Assembly (NCBI RefSeq): GCF_020748465.1
Contig: NZ_JAHZMP010000003.1
Location: 496,001-560,000, forward strand
Source of the DNA: Terrisporobacter mayombei
GTDB lineage: Bacteria > Bacillota > Clostridia > Peptostreptococcales > Peptostreptococcaceae
Length of the DNA stretch: 64,000 nt
Reading direction: 5' to 3'
Part shown: in pieces, positions 26,216 through 37,730 of the stretch
How positions within the stretch are numbered: the stretch's first letter is position 1
How the letters are laid out: every line of letters starts with the position of its first letter
Made by a program: the position numbers and the translations under genes
Notes under the pieces: generated by a model
The model's database searches: none
What the model saw: the letters and a program-made list of their open reading frames with translations, nothing else
What the model was told of the DNA's origin: nothing

Positions 26216-27085
26216 TTATTTTAGAGCTTCTACCCCACCTACTATCTCTGTTATTTCTTGAGTTACAGCCGATTGTCTAGCTCTGTTGTAACTTAATTCT
26301 AAATTAGATAGCATTGTGTCTGCATTATCTGTTGCTGAACTCATTGCAGTTCTTCTCGCAGCTTGTTCTGATGCGAAAGATTCTATAACTCCATCATAAA
26401 CTATACCAGAAACATATTTAGGTATTATATGACCTAAAACAACTTCTGCCGATGGTAAATATTGAACTCTAGCTCCTTTTGCAGCTTGCTCTTCTGTTTC
26501 CTTATTTTCTTCTTTTTCAAATGCTAAAGGTAGCACTTTTAATAATTTCGGATTTTGAGTCAAAGGAGACACAAATTCTGTATATACTATATATACTTCA
26601 TCTATTTCACCTTTTTTATATAAATCCATTGCTTCATTTGCAAATTCAAGTGTTTGTTCATAACCACATTTCTCAACACTTTCTGCTGATTTCAAAATAT
26701 CATAGCCTCTTTTTGAAAAATATTCTGTTGCTTTTTTACCTATCGGCATGATTTTTTCATTTTTATTACCCATGTGGTTAAGTGTTAATTTTATTATGTT
26801 TGAGTTATATCCGCCCGCAAGTCCTCTATCTCCTGCAACAACAATATAACATTTACTTTTTACTTCTCTTTGTTTTAAGAATACATTTCTAACGCCACGT
26901 GTACTTGTGGCTATATCTCTCACCGTATCATACATTGTTCCAAAGTACGGTCTAGCATTTAAAGCTCTCTCTTTTGCTTTTCTCATTTTCGAAGAAGCAA
27001 CAAGTTCCATAGCTTTAGTAACCTGCTTTGTACTATTAACACTGTTAATACGTGTTTTAATCTCTTTAATTCCAGCTCCTGCCAA
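26216..27085 (-). CDS. atpG: F1 ATP synthase gamma subunit
   Basis: The central rotor shaft. 289 aa. The N-terminal helix IKEIKTRINSVNSTKQVTKAMELVASSKMRKA (read in parts) and the C-terminal helix ending QEITEIVGGVEAL are both conserved and form the coiled-coil axle. DRGLAGGYNSN is the usual family signature. It lies between atpA and atpD. Confidence 0.98.
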   Translation of the reverse strand: MAGAGIKEIKTRINSVNSTKQVTKAMELVASSKMRKAKERALNARPYFGTMYDTVRDIATSTRGVRNVFLKQREVKSKCYIVVAGDRGLAGGYNSNIIKLTLNHMGNKNEKIMPIGKKATEYFSKRGYDILKSAESVEKCGYEQTLEFANEAMDLYKKGEIDEVYIVYTEFVSPLTQNPKLLKVLPLAFEKEENKETEEQAAKGARVQYLPSAEVVLGHIIPKYVSGIVYDGVIESFASEQAARRTAMSSATDNADTMLSNLELSYNRARQSAVTQEITEIVGGVEALK

Positions 27086-27112
27086 TTAATTTACCTCCTT
27101 TTGTAAAAAGGA

Positions 27113-28615
27113 TTACGCTTCAACAACAAACTTTTTCTTAAATTCTACTATTGCGTTTGTTAAATCAGAAGAGAAATCTTCTGCTGCTAATATTTTTTTA
27201 GATACTTCTGGATAGTTTTCATCTACAAATCTGAATAGCTCTTTTTCAAATATTGCTACATTACTTACTGGTATATCCTCTAAGAAATTATTTATAACAG
27301 CAAATATTATCATAACTTGGTTTTGAACTGCCATAGGGTCAGTTTCATTTTGTTTTAAAACAGAAACTATTCTTTCCCCTTGAGCAAGTCTCTTCTTAGT
27401 ATCTTCATCTAAGTCTGACCCAAATTGAGAGAATGATGCAAGCTCTCTATATTGTGAGTAAGCAAGTTTTAATGTACCTGCAACTTTTTTCATTGATTTA
27501 ATTTGAGCATCACCACCAACCCTTGATACTGATATACCAGGGTCAACTGCTGGTCTTATACCTGAATAGAATAATTCTGGTTGTAAGTATATTTGTCCAT
27601 CAGTTATTGATATTACGTTAGTTGGTATATATGCAGAAACGTCTCCTGCTTGAGTTTCTATGATTGGAAGTGCAGTCATAGATCCTCCACCTAATTCATC
27701 AGATAACTTAGCAGCTCTTTCTAGTAATCTTGAATGTAGGTAGAATACATCTCCTGGATAAGCTTCACGTCCTGGTGGTCTTCTAAGTAGTAATGACATC
27801 TCTCTGTAAGCAACTGCTTGTTTACTTAAATCATCATATACTATTAAAACATGTTTACCATTGAACATGAACTCTTCACCCATTGCAGCTCCTGCATATG
27901 GTGCAAGGTATTGAAGTGGTGCAGATTCAGAAGCTGTAGCTGATACAACTATTGTGTAATCCATTGCTCCACCTTTTTCTAATGTATTAACAAGTTGTGC
28001 AACTGTAGAACGTTTTTGTCCTATTGCAACGTATATACATATAACATCTTTACCTTTTTGGTTTAATATTGTATCTATAACTATAGAAGTCTTACCAGTT
28101 TGTCTATCACCTATGATAAGCTCTCTTTGTCCTCTACCTATTGGTATCATAGAGTCTATAGCTTTTATGCCAGTTTGTAATGGTTCACATACTGATTTTC
28201 TTGCCATTATTCCAGGTGCTTTACTTTCAACTGGTCTAGTTTTATTAGTGTTTATAGGTCCTTTACCATCAATAGGTAAACCAAGTGGACTTACAACCCT
28301 ACCTACTAAAGCTTCACCAACAGGAACTTCAACTATTCTTCCTGTTCTTTTTACTATGTCACCTTCTTTTATTCCACTGTCATCTCCAAATATAACAGCC
28401 CCAACAACATCTTCCTCTAAGTTAAGAGCCATTCCATATATTTCTCCTGGGAATTCAAGAAGTTCACTTGACATTACGTTTTCTAAACCGTATACTGTGG
28501 CGATACCATCACCTACTTTAAGTATACTACCAGTATCAGTCATTTCTATTTTATTATCATAATTCTTAATTTGTTGTTTAATTATAGAACTTATTTCTTC
28601 TGGTCTTAAGTTCAT
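27113..28615 (-). CDS. atpA: F1 ATP synthase alpha subunit
   Basis: The non-catalytic nucleotide-binding subunit. 500 aa with Walker A GDRQTGKT at about 168-175, [30 protein letters not shown] (read in parts) including the DELSEED-side loop region, and [14 protein letters not shown] holding the arginine finger. The length is normal. It lies 15 bases downstream of atpH. Confidence 0.98.
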   Translation of the reverse strand: MNLRPEEISSIIKQQIKNYDNKIEMTDTGSILKVGDGIATVYGLENVMSSELLEFPGEIYGMALNLEEDVVGAVIFGDDSGIKEGDIVKRTGRIVEVPVGEALVGRVVSPLGLPIDGKGPINTNKTRPVESKAPGIMARKSVCEPLQTGIKAIDSMIPIGRGQRELIIGDRQTGKTSIVIDTILNQKGKDVICIYVAIGQKRSTVAQLVNTLEKGGAMDYTIVVSATASESAPLQYLAPYAGAAMGEEFMFNGKHVLIVYDDLSKQAVAYREMSLLLRRPPGREAYPGDVFYLHSRLLERAAKLSDELGGGSMTALPIIETQAGDVSAYIPTNVISITDGQIYLQPELFYSGIRPAVDPGISVSRVGGDAQIKSMKKVAGTLKLAYSQYRELASFSQFGSDLDEDTKKRLAQGERIVSVLKQNETDPMAVQNQVMIIFAVINNFLEDIPVSNVAIFEKELFRFVDENYPEVSKKILAAEDFSSDLTNAIVEFKKKFVVEA

Positions 28616-28630
28616 GGGTTCACCGCCCTC

Positions 28631-29173
28631 CTAAGAAATTACTTGAGAAAGTTGGTCTTTTATATTATCTAAACGAGTTTTTACAGATCCGTCAATTTGT
28701 GTATTTCCTAATCTTACTAAAACCCCACCTAATATACTTTGGTCAACTTTATTCTCTAAAGTAACATTTTTATTATATTTTTTTGAAAGTTTTTCTTCAA
28801 GTTCTTTAACTTTTTTATCAGTTAAAGGTATAGCACTTATTACAGTACCTTCGATTATATTATTTTTATCATTTAGTAGTTGCTTAAATGTTAATTCTAT
28901 TGATTTTAAAGAAGATATTCTTCCCTTCTCAACTAGTATTTTCAAGAAATTTTTTAAGTTATTATTTATTTTATTATTAAATAATGCTTCAATTAATTGA
29001 ACCTTTTCAATTTTAGCTACTAAAGGTGATTTTAAAACATTATCTAAGTCCTTATTATTTTTTACTGTATCTACTACATTGCATAATTCATTGTAAATTT
29101 CTTTAGTGATATTTTCATCTTCACTTAGTTGGAACAGGGCTTCTGCATATCTGTTAGCTATTATATCTATCAT
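28631..29173 (-). CDS. atpH: F1 ATP synthase delta subunit
   Basis: The peripheral stalk protein capping the alpha3beta3 head. 180 aa. The N-terminal domain starts ANRYAEALFQLSED, the classic opening. The C-terminal GGVLVRLGNTQIDGSVKTRL matches the family. It overlaps atpF by four bases (ATGA type), implying coupled translation. Confidence 0.96.
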   Translation of the reverse strand: MIDIIANRYAEALFQLSEDENITKEIYNELCNVVDTVKNNKDLDNVLKSPLVAKIEKVQLIEALFNNKINNNLKNFLKILVEKGRISSLKSIELTFKQLLNDKNNIIEGTVISAIPLTDKKVKELEEKLSKKYNKNVTLENKVDQSILGGVLVRLGNTQIDGSVKTRLDNIKDQLSQVIS

Positions 29174-29670
29174 TTAGCTTCGCCCACCTCTTCGATAAAT
29201 TTGTTTATCATTTCCTCATGTTTAGCTTGGTCAATATCTTTTTCAATTACCTTAGAAGCAGCAAGTATAGCTATGTTAGAAATATCACTCTTAAGTTCAT
29301 TCATAACTTTTTCTTTTTCTTGTACTATATCTTTATTAGCTCTTTCTTTTAAGCTAGTAGCTTCTTCTCTTGCAGTAGATATTATTTCATCAGACTTTTG
29401 CTCAGCTCTAAGAGTTGCTTGCTTAATGATTTCTTGACCTTCATTTTTAGCAACCGCAATTTTTTGTTCGTATTCAGCTCTAAAAGCTAAACCTTCACTT
29501 TTCGCTTGCTCTCCTGTAGCTATATCTGTTTTTATTGCCTTTTCTCTAGCATCTATGATATTCAAAACTGGTTTGAATAAAATTTTTCTTAGTATCCAAA
29601 ATAGAACAATTGTATTTACTATCTGAATAGCTAATTCCCAAGTTATGGTTACTACTGGTTTAACACCCAT
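29170..29670 (-). CDS. atpF: F0 ATP synthase b subunit
   Basis: The peripheral stalk dimer. 166 aa with a single N-terminal membrane helix (about 8-26, ending FKPVLNIIDAREK) followed by a long charged coiled coil rich in Glu, Lys and Ala. This architecture is diagnostic. Only one b gene is present. Confidence 0.96.
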   Translation of the reverse strand: MGVKPVVTITWELAIQIVNTIVLFWILRKILFKPVLNIIDAREKAIKTDIATGEQAKSEGLAFRAEYEQKIAVAKNEGQEIIKQATLRAEQKSDEIISTAREEATSLKERANKDIVQEKEKVMNELKSDISNIAILAASKVIEKDIDQAKHEEMINKFIEEVGEAK

Positions 29671-29698
29671 CTACTAATCCTCCTTTCCATCATCCATA

Positions 29699-29743
29699 AT
29701 TTATAGTTAGGAGATTAATTTATAATTTCTCCTAACTATAAAA
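29699..29743 (-). other. Intercistronic hairpin between atpE and atpF
   Basis: TTATAGTTAGGAGA and TCTCCTAACTATAA form a 14-bp perfect stem in the 97-base gap. No T run follows on the minus strand, so it is more likely an mRNA-stabilising or processing element just after atpE than a terminator. Confidence 0.6.
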
Positions 29744-29767
29744 TCTTATTACAAATCGTCTTCAATT

Positions 29768-30049
<282 letters not shown>

Positions 30050-30105
30050 TTAACTTTTATTTTTTATTATTATTCTAATATGCCAACATTTAATTTGCAT
30101 ATATT

Positions 30106-30810
30106 TTACTCTGTTGAGTTTGAAACAAATACCATTGTAAGCATTATGAATATAAATGCTTGTAAACATCCTGCAAATAAATCAAAGTAGAAATGTAATG
30201 GTACTGGTATTAATAATTGTAAGAATGGAATTGAAACATTTGGTATCAATGATGATATAAATGCTAATAACTGATAAAGTAATCCCATAATTACTGTTCC
30301 TCCTAAAATATTACCAAATGGACGGAATGTAAGCGATATTGGTCTAGCAAATTCACCTACTATGTTCAGTGGTAATAATAACGGAACTGGTTCTAATAAA
30401 CCTTTAAAGTATCCTGGTCCTTTAACTTTAACCCCTTCGTAGTAAATTAAGAAGCAAGTAATTAAAGCCCAGGCTAAAGTTGTGTCTACATCAGTAGTTG
30501 GCGACTTAAAACCTAATAAGCCAATCAAGTTGGAACATACGAAGAAAAGAAATAAAGATCCAATATAAGGGAATATATTAGGCATTCTTTTTTCTATATC
30601 ATCACCCATGTTTCCATGAATAAGGCTTCTAAGTGATCCAACGGCATACTCTAACATAATTTGTCTTTTTGTAGTTGGTACTGGCTGAAGATTCCTTGTT
30701 AATAAAAATGCTACTACTATTAACCCAACCATTATAATCCAACTAGTTACAACAGTTTCACTAATTTTAAAACCATTTGCAAATTCAATGACCCATTGTG
30801 TATACTTCAC
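30106..30810 (-). CDS. atpB: F0 ATP synthase a subunit
   Basis: The stator membrane subunit forming the ion half-channels. 234 aa with five to six hydrophobic segments. The essential Arg lies in SLTFRPFGN (about 156-164). The family segment FFVCSNLIGLLGF carries the conserved Asn-Leu-Ile-Gly. It lies five bases downstream of atpI. Confidence 0.96.
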   Translation of the reverse strand: MKYTQWVIEFANGFKISETVVTSWIIMVGLIVVAFLLTRNLQPVPTTKRQIMLEYAVGSLRSLIHGNMGDDIEKRMPNIFPYIGSLFLFFVCSNLIGLLGFKSPTTDVDTTLAWALITCFLIYYEGVKVKGPGYFKGLLEPVPLLLPLNIVGEFARPISLTFRPFGNILGGTVIMGLLYQLLAFISSLIPNVSIPFLQLLIPVPLHFYFDLFAGCLQAFIFIMLTMVFVSNSTE

Positions 30811-30814
30811 TTAT

Positions 30815-31204
30815 TTATACCTCCTTTCTCGATATTCTTGATATTATAAGTTTTTTTATAAATATAACAATCTGAGTACTTATTAATCCTAAGACTGTAC
30901 CTATAACATGTATATTTGGATTTTTTACTGAAACAAATAAAACTACTGCTACAATAAACATCCTTATCAAATATCTAATTCCGGAATAAGCTTGGGCTTT
31001 TCCTGGCGGCATATCTGCTGCTTTTTCCAGGGTAATTGCTAATAACCTAAAATTAAGTATCGCAATTATACTACCAAAAACAACCCCCAATATTACGTGA
31101 ATTGGTTGTTTAGAAATAACTAAAGATATTATTCCTATTATAATGGCATATATACATATACCCTTTGTTATTTCTTTAACTTCTTGTTGTACTTTTATAT
31201 CCAT
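30815..31204 (-). CDS. atpI: ATP synthase protein I
   Basis: A small four-helix membrane protein, 129 aa, with hydrophobic segments at about 14-34, 35-55, 76-96 and 98-118. AtpI proteins assist c-ring assembly, notably in Na+ enzymes. There is little residue conservation; the call rests on topology and its place between atpZ and atpB. Confidence 0.85.
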   Translation of the reverse strand: MDIKVQQEVKEITKGICIYAIIIGIISLVISKQPIHVILGVVFGSIIAILNFRLLAITLEKAADMPPGKAQAYSGIRYLIRMFIVAVVLFVSVKNPNIHVIGTVLGLISTQIVIFIKKLIISRISRKEV

Positions 31205-31210
31205 ATTCTA

Positions 31211-31441
31211 TCACTTCCTTTTTGTGTATCCAATTACAGTTTTATATACAGACATAAAAGCTCCTCCTACTCCCAATACTAAAAATATTAGCATGAAAAT
31301 AGGTTCTGTATTTAATTTATCATCGATAAATTTGCCTATAAAAAAACATCCAAATATGGAAACAACCATCATAATACCTAGCTGACTCATTAAAGAAAGC
31401 ATTTGTGCTATTTGTGCACCTGTACTTTTTTTATTACTCAT
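31211..31441 (-). CDS. atpZ: AtpZ/AtpI-family small membrane protein
   Basis: First gene of the ATP synthase operon. 76 aa, two membrane helices (about 18-36 and 43-64) with the pattern GCFFIGKFIDDKLNTEPIFM that marks the AtpZ (DUF AtpZ/AtpI) family. It has been proposed to help ion supply or assembly. It is six bases upstream of atpI, and GAGGAGCATAG precedes the ATG. Confidence 0.82.
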   Translation of the reverse strand: MSNKKSTGAQIAQMLSLMSQLGIMMVVSIFGCFFIGKFIDDKLNTEPIFMLIFLVLGVGGAFMSVYKTVIGYTKRK

Positions 31442-31490
31442 ATAAAACTATGCTCCTCTATACTAAGAATATAGTTATTTTATCTATAAT

Positions 31491-31518
31491 AAGGAATCTA
31501 TTTAAGCAATAGATTCCC
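31491..31518 (-). terminator. Probable terminator between upp and the atp operon
   Basis: GGAATCTATT and AATAGATTCC form a 10-bp stem, but the following T tract on the minus strand is interrupted (TTATTATAG). The atp promoter must lie in the same 86-base gap if this hairpin stops upp transcription. Confidence 0.5.
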
Positions 31519-31527
31519 TAAGATATA

Positions 31528-32624
<1,097 letters not shown>

Positions 32625-32922
32625 AATTAGAACTCCTTTTTAGTATGTAAAGTAATTATATTTTAAAACTTGTGATAATTATTCCAATCACACAGCATCT
32701 TTTATGTTTGATTTTTTTTTAACTAGTTTATTTAATTATACATAATTTTTTATTAATACTCCATAGAAAAGCACAATTTTTTTTAATATTTTATTAGTTT
32801 TTATTTGAATTTCATCCAAAATATTCCAAATTTACAAAAATTTGTATTCATTTCTTTTTAAAATGCTATTGATAATTTTATAATGATTATTTTTAACTTT
32901 TCAACTTCATACTTTTATTATT

Positions 32923-33960
32923 TTATACTTTTATTATTTTATACCCAGCAGATTTAAGTAGCCTATTCATTATAGCTCTACCAACCCCAAAATTAGGAAA
33001 TTCCTCTGTATATACAATGTTATATTCGTTCTCATCTGCAGTAATAAGTGCATTAAATAAATTTGAAGCAACTTCCTCCAAATTTCGACCTAATACTATT
33101 GTATCACACTTATATTTATTATTATTTTCTTCTAAGCACATTACTGCACATTTTAATCCTTTTTTAGCTCCATCATAAGATAATTCATTTACTTTTTTTA
33201 CAACATTATCTATATCACCCGATACAATATATACATCTGCATTTGGTGAGTAATGCTTATATTTCATTCCTGGTGCTTTTGCCTTGATATTATCTTCTTT
33301 TTTTTCTAAAGCTGGATCAATATTCACCTGGCCAATAGCATTTTCTAAATCCTCTTTTGTAACACTACCTGGTCTTAATATAGTAGGAATATCATTTGTT
33401 AGGTCTAGTACTGTTGATTCTAGGCCAAAGGTGCAATCTCCTCCTAATATAATTCCATCTACTCTATTGTTCATTTCTTCATACACATGCTTGCCTCTTG
33501 TAGGTGATGGTCTTCCTGAAATATTAGCAGATGGAGCGGCAATTGGCAATTTAACTTCCTCTAAAAGAGCCTTAGCAATAGGATTAGAAGGCATTCTAAT
33601 TGCAACTGTGTCTAAACCACCACTAGTTCTCATTGGTACTATATCTTTTTTCTTCAATATAATAGTTATTGGACCTGGCCAAAATTTATTCATTATAATC
33701 TGTGCATTTTCATTAATGTCTTTTACTAGGTCATTAACTTGTTTTTTATCATATATATGTACTATTAATGGATTATCACTAGGTCGCCCTTTTGCCTCAT
33801 AAATTTTACTTACAGCATTTTCATCAAGAGCATTTGCACCTAATCCATAAACTGTTTCTGTAGGAAATATTACTGTTTTCCCTTCTTTTAGTATTTCTGC
33901 TTGTTTTTTTATTTCATCTTTGTTTATATGTTTCTCGTCAATTCTGCTTATAAATGTCAT
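32923..33960 (-). CDS. L-threonylcarbamoyladenylate synthase (YwlC/Sua5 type)
   Basis: It makes threonylcarbamoyl-AMP for the t6A37 modification of ANN-decoding tRNAs. The YrdC domain is at about 15-200 (GKTVIFPTETVYGLGANA; KGRPSDNPLIVHI; PSANISGRPSPT), followed by the Sua5 C-terminal domain beginning near PGMKYKHYSPN. The frame opens earlier, but the ATG at 33960 (MTFISRID) has GGGAGTGAG upstream and avoids overlap with the ZIP gene. It gives 345 aa, normal for the two-domain form. Confidence 0.94.
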   Translation of the reverse strand: MTFISRIDEKHINKDEIKKQAEILKEGKTVIFPTETVYGLGANALDENAVSKIYEAKGRPSDNPLIVHIYDKKQVNDLVKDINENAQIIMNKFWPGPITIILKKKDIVPMRTSGGLDTVAIRMPSNPIAKALLEEVKLPIAAPSANISGRPSPTRGKHVYEEMNNRVDGIILGGDCTFGLESTVLDLTNDIPTILRPGSVTKEDLENAIGQVNIDPALEKKEDNIKAKAPGMKYKHYSPNADVYIVSGDIDNVVKKVNELSYDGAKKGLKCAVMCLEENNNKYKCDTIVLGRNLEEVASNLFNALITADENEYNIVYTEEFPNFGVGRAIMNRLLKSAGYKIIKV

Positions 33961-33989
33961 CTTATTTCTCACTCCCTTCTTAAGTAAAT

Positions 33990-34670
33990 CTATATACAAT
34001 ATACAATTATTGTACCTGCTAAAAAGCCTATTATACTATATAGACTTTTAGATTTTGGCATTATTTCATCTAAAACTACAAATAACATTGTTCCTGCTGC
34101 CAAAGATAGAAATACACCAATTAAAGATTTGAAAATCCCTGCAAAATATACTCCTAAAAAACTACCTATTCCCATAGGTATACCCGCTATAAATGTAAAT
34201 AAAATTATTTTTTTTGTAGGAACTCTAGCTCCAGCCAAACTAAGAGCTGTAGCCAGTCCTTCTGGTATATTGTGTAGCCCAATTACTATAGCAAGGGTAA
34301 TTCCTAGAGTTTGTGCTGATACAAATGATGATCCTATTGCCAGCCCTTCTGGCAAATTATGTAGTAGTATACTTATAAATATTAAATACCCTGACTTAAC
34401 ATCTTCAGCGAAGTCTAGTCTACTTTTTATAAACATTGTTAGTAGTACCCCCATAAATGTAAATACTACCGTATAAATTAAACCACTTGATTCCATTGCC
34501 TCTTTCATCAAATCAAAAACTACTACAGCTAACATAATTCCACCGGAAAATCCCATACAAAAATTAAGATACTTGTCTACTTCTTTTCTAAATATTGCAG
34601 ATACTATTCCTCCAATTCCTGTACCTAATACTCCAGCCAATAGTCCTATCAGTGTGACTTTTAGTATCAT
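33990..34670 (-). CDS. ZIP-family metal transporter
   Basis: Imports divalent metals such as zinc. 226 aa with about eight membrane segments. The paired metal-site motifs HNLPEGLAIGSSF and HNIPEGLATALS, in the fourth and fifth helices, are diagnostic. It sits between prfA and the Sua5 gene, the latter starting 29 bases after its stop. GGTGAG lies weakly upstream. Confidence 0.93.
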   Translation of the reverse strand: MILKVTLIGLLAGVLGTGIGGIVSAIFRKEVDKYLNFCMGFSGGIMLAVVVFDLMKEAMESSGLIYTVVFTFMGVLLTMFIKSRLDFAEDVKSGYLIFISILLHNLPEGLAIGSSFVSAQTLGITLAIVIGLHNIPEGLATALSLAGARVPTKKIILFTFIAGIPMGIGSFLGVYFAGIFKSLIGVFLSLAAGTMLFVVLDEIMPKSKSLYSIIGFLAGTIIVYCI

Positions 34671-34737
34671 TCTATTTAACTCACCCCATATTTATATTTT
34701 AATATATCACTATATTCAATTATATTTAAGTGGCTAT

Positions 34738-34768
34738 AGAAAAAATCCCTAAAAATTTAGGGATTTTA
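34738..34768 (-). terminator. Intrinsic terminator of the prfA operon
   Basis: AAAATCCCTAAA and TTTAGGGATTTT pair closely, followed by TTTTTTC on the minus strand. The stem overlaps the prfA stop codon. Confidence 0.82.
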
Positions 34769-35830
34769 TATTGCTGTCATCTTTTTAGTTTGATCTTCCG
34801 TAATTAGCGCATCTATCATTTCGTCTATATCACCATCTAAAAATTGTTCTAACTTATAAAGAGTTAAGTTTATTCTATGATCACTTACTCTACCTTGTGG
34901 GTAGTTATAAGTTCTTATTCTTTCAGATCTATCTCCTGTACCAACCTGACTCTTTCTCTCTGCTGCAACTTCGTCATGTTGTTCTGATCGAGCTTTATCA
35001 TAAAGTCTAGCTTTTAATACTTTTAAAGCTTTTTCTTTATTTTTTAATTGTGATTTTTCATCTTGGCAAGATACAACTTCACCAGTAGGTAAGTGAGTTA
35101 TTCTAACTGCTGAGTCAGTTGTATTTACACACTGTCCACCATTTCCTGATGCACGGAATACGTCTATTCTTAAATCATTTGGGCTTATTTCTACTTCTAC
35201 ACCTTCTACTTCTGGTAAAACTGCAACTGTTGCAGTTGATGTATGGATTCTTCCTCCAGATTCAGTAGCTGGTATTCTCTGAACTCTATGAACTCCTGAC
35301 TCATATTTAAGCCTTGAGTAAGCACCTTTACCTTTTATTAAGAAAGATACTTCTTTGTATCCTCCAACACCAGTATCACTAGCACCTAAAAGTTCCATTT
35401 TCCATCTTCTTCTTTCAGCATATCTGGAATACATTCTGAATAAGTTTCCTGCAAATAGAGCGGCCTCGTCTCCACCTGCTCCACCTCTTATCTCAACTAT
35501 AACGTTCTTCTCATCGTTAGGATCTTTTGGTAATAAAAGAATTTTTAATTCCGCTTCTAATGGTTCAACCTGACCTTCTAATTCAGATATTTCCATTTTA
35601 GCTAATTCTCTTAGTTCCTCGTCAGACTCTTCTTCTAAAATAGCTTTAGATTCACTAAGGTCATTTAATACATTTTTATATTCTCTGTATTTATGAACGA
35701 TAGGTTCTAAATCTGCATGTTCTTTCATATACTTTTGCCAAACTTTTTGGTCATTTATTATTTCCATATCACTGATTTTTTCAGTTAAATCTATATATTT
35801 ATCTTCTAGAACCTGTAGCTTGTTTAACAT
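34766..35830 (-). CDS. prfA: Peptide chain release factor 1
   Basis: It recognises UAA and UAG and releases the polypeptide. The codon-recognition PAT motif is at 187-189 and the catalytic GGQ at 231-233 ([13 protein letters not shown]), numbered from the ATG at 35830. An upstream GTG at 35839 lies inside the ribosome site AGAGGTG, so it was not used. The 354-aa length is standard. The methyltransferase that modifies the GGQ glutamine (prmC) is encoded just upstream. Confidence 0.96.
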   Translation of the reverse strand: MLNKLQVLEDKYIDLTEKISDMEIINDQKVWQKYMKEHADLEPIVHKYREYKNVLNDLSESKAILEEESDEELRELAKMEISELEGQVEPLEAELKILLLPKDPNDEKNVIVEIRGGAGGDEAALFAGNLFRMYSRYAERRRWKMELLGASDTGVGGYKEVSFLIKGKGAYSRLKYESGVHRVQRIPATESGGRIHTSTATVAVLPEVEGVEVEISPNDLRIDVFRASGNGGQCVNTTDSAVRITHLPTGEVVSCQDEKSQLKNKEKALKVLKARLYDKARSEQHDEVAAERKSQVGTGDRSERIRTYNYPQGRVSDHRINLTLYKLEQFLDGDIDEMIDALITEDQTKKMTAI

Positions 35831-35874
35831 ACTTTTCACCTCTTTTATTCGTACAATCTCAGCATTTTATTATA

Positions 35875-36720
35875 TCATAAAACACTTCCTATAACAACTC
35901 TGTCAATTTGTTGTAAGTCTTTTCTAGTATATATATTAGTATATCCATCTGACTCCATTAACTTACTAACTTCTTCACTTTGATCATGACCTACTTCATA
36001 AGCTAAAATTCCATCATTATTAAGATATTTTTTAGACTGTATAGTTATAGCCCTATAAAAATCTAAGCCATCTATTCCACCTTCCAATGCATTATATGGT
36101 TCAAAATCTTTAACTTGTTTGTCTAAAGTTTCGATAACTTCTCTTTTTATATATGGAGGATTCGAGACTATTATATCAAATCTCATATTATCATCTATAT
36201 TAGTAAATAAATCTGATTTAATAAAAGTTATTCTATCCTTTACATTATTGCTTTCAGCATTTTTTTTACCAATCTCCAAAGCTATATCTGATATATCTAC
36301 AGAAGTAATTTTAGCATTGTCTAAGTATTTTGCTAAACTAACAGTAATGGCACCAGAACCCGTACCAATATCAAGTATATTTATAGGCCCTTTATTTTTT
36401 CCTAGTTCAATAATTTCTTCTACTAATACTTCTGTGTCTGGTCTTGGTATTAAAACACCTTCTTGAACATAAAAGTCTAGTCCCATAAATTCACGATTTC
36501 CTACAATATAAGCAATTGGTCTATTATTTAATCTTTCATTTATAAGTTTACTAAATAGTTTTTCTTCATCCTCACTTAATGATTTCTCTAAGTTTAAAAG
36601 TATATATAATCTATCTACCTCAAGGACTTTTTGTAGTAATGTTTCCACATCAAGTCTAGGTGTAGGACTTATTTCTTCAAGCTCTTTTGAATATCTTATA
36701 ATTATTTCCTTAATAGTCAT
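35875..36720 (-). CDS. prmC: Release factor glutamine methyltransferase
   Basis: It methylates the GGQ glutamine of release factors. An N-terminal helical domain (1-85) is followed by a SAM-binding domain with ILDIGTGSGAITVSLA (115-130) and the catalytic NPPY at 187-190. 281 aa is typical. It is transcribed directly ahead of prfA, its substrate gene, 44 bases apart. Confidence 0.96.
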   Translation of the reverse strand: MTIKEIIIRYSKELEEISPTPRLDVETLLQKVLEVDRLYILLNLEKSLSEDEEKLFSKLINERLNNRPIAYIVGNREFMGLDFYVQEGVLIPRPDTEVLVEEIIELGKNKGPINILDIGTGSGAITVSLAKYLDNAKITSVDISDIALEIGKKNAESNNVKDRITFIKSDLFTNIDDNMRFDIIVSNPPYIKREVIETLDKQVKDFEPYNALEGGIDGLDFYRAITIQSKKYLNNDGILAYEVGHDQSEEVSKLMESDGYTNIYTRKDLQQIDRVVIGSVL

Positions 36721-36739
36721 AAGTTTCTCCTTATTTCTC

Positions 36740-37633
36740 TTAAATTACAGCCTTTAATGCTTTTATCGCTACTTCTAATTGTTCATCATTTGGTTCCTTT
36801 GTAGTAATATGTTGAAGCATCATTCCTGGATATGCAACAATTTTACTTAATATATTATTATATTTCCCAAGAAATTTTATTATTTCATAAGATATGCCAG
36901 CAACTATAGGTATGCATAATATTCTCATTGCTATTCTAGCTAAAATATTTGGCCATCCAAAAAAAGAAAATAATATAATTGATGTTGCCATTACTATAAA
37001 TAAGAAGTTTGTACCACATCTAGGATGTAGCGTTGTAAATTTCCTTGCGTTTTCTACTGTTAATTCTAAACCACTTTCATAGCAATAAATAGCCTTATGT
37101 TCTGCTCCATGATACATAAAGGTTCTTTTTATATCTTTATTTCTAGATATTAACAACATATACAATATTAATATAAATATTCTAAATAAACCTTCAATTA
37201 AATTAAGTATTATGTTGTTGTGTATAAATGATGAAAATAATCCTCCTATGGATGTTGGTATTAATACAAATAATCCAACAGAAAGAAGCATTGCCAAAAT
37301 AAGAGATACTGCCATAATCGCATCATTGGCTTTATCTTTAAATATTCTTTTTAGAAATCTATCTATTGCATCTTCCTCTTCTTCTTCTTCTAAAAAAAAT
37401 TCTGATGAATAATTTAGACTTTTCATACCTTCTATCATAGTTTCAAATAATATAAATGAGCCTCTTAAAAAAGGTATCTTATCAATTTTTTTATCTTTTA
37501 TCCAGCTTTTTATTCTATTTTTTTTTAATTCAATTTCTCCATTACTTTTTCTAACAGCAATTGCTCTGTAATTTTTAGACTGCATCATAACCCCTTCAAT
37601 TACAGCTTGCCCTCCAACACTTTGCTTTTTCAT
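36740..37633 (-). CDS. DUF1385 membrane protein (YqhQ-like)
   Basis: The opening KKQSVGGQAVIEGVMMQ is the hallmark of DUF1385. Four or so membrane helices follow, and YHGAEHKAIYCYE and TLHPRCGTNFLF are conserved His/Cys-containing motifs. Function unknown; in clostridia it is commonly beside prmC/prfA and tdk, as here. The ATG at 37633 has GAGGAG at proper spacing, preferred over an in-frame start five codons upstream. 297 aa. Confidence 0.9.
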   Translation of the reverse strand: MKKQSVGGQAVIEGVMMQSKNYRAIAVRKSNGEIELKKNRIKSWIKDKKIDKIPFLRGSFILFETMIEGMKSLNYSSEFFLEEEEEEDAIDRFLKRIFKDKANDAIMAVSLILAMLLSVGLFVLIPTSIGGLFSSFIHNNIILNLIEGLFRIFILILYMLLISRNKDIKRTFMYHGAEHKAIYCYESGLELTVENARKFTTLHPRCGTNFLFIVMATSIILFSFFGWPNILARIAMRILCIPIVAGISYEIIKFLGKYNNILSKIVAYPGMMLQHITTKEPNDEQLEVAIKALKAVI

Positions 37634-37681
37634 GGTAATACTCCTCATAATAATTTTTCTAACACTAAAACTATTATAATA

Positions 37682-37723
37682 TAAAAATTCCCCTTAGAGT
37701 ATTATATTATACTTTTAAGGGGT
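37682..37723 (-). terminator. Intrinsic terminator of tdk
   Basis: CCCCTTA and TAAGGGG enclose an inner AGTAT/ATACT helix, followed by AATTTTTAT on the minus strand. Confidence 0.78.
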
Positions 37724-37730
37724 TAATAAT

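Noticed and set aside
32881..32945. Short tandem TTTTATTA-like repeats before the Sua5 stop
   Set aside because: This is simple AT-rich low complexity with two imperfect copies, not a meaningful repeat array.
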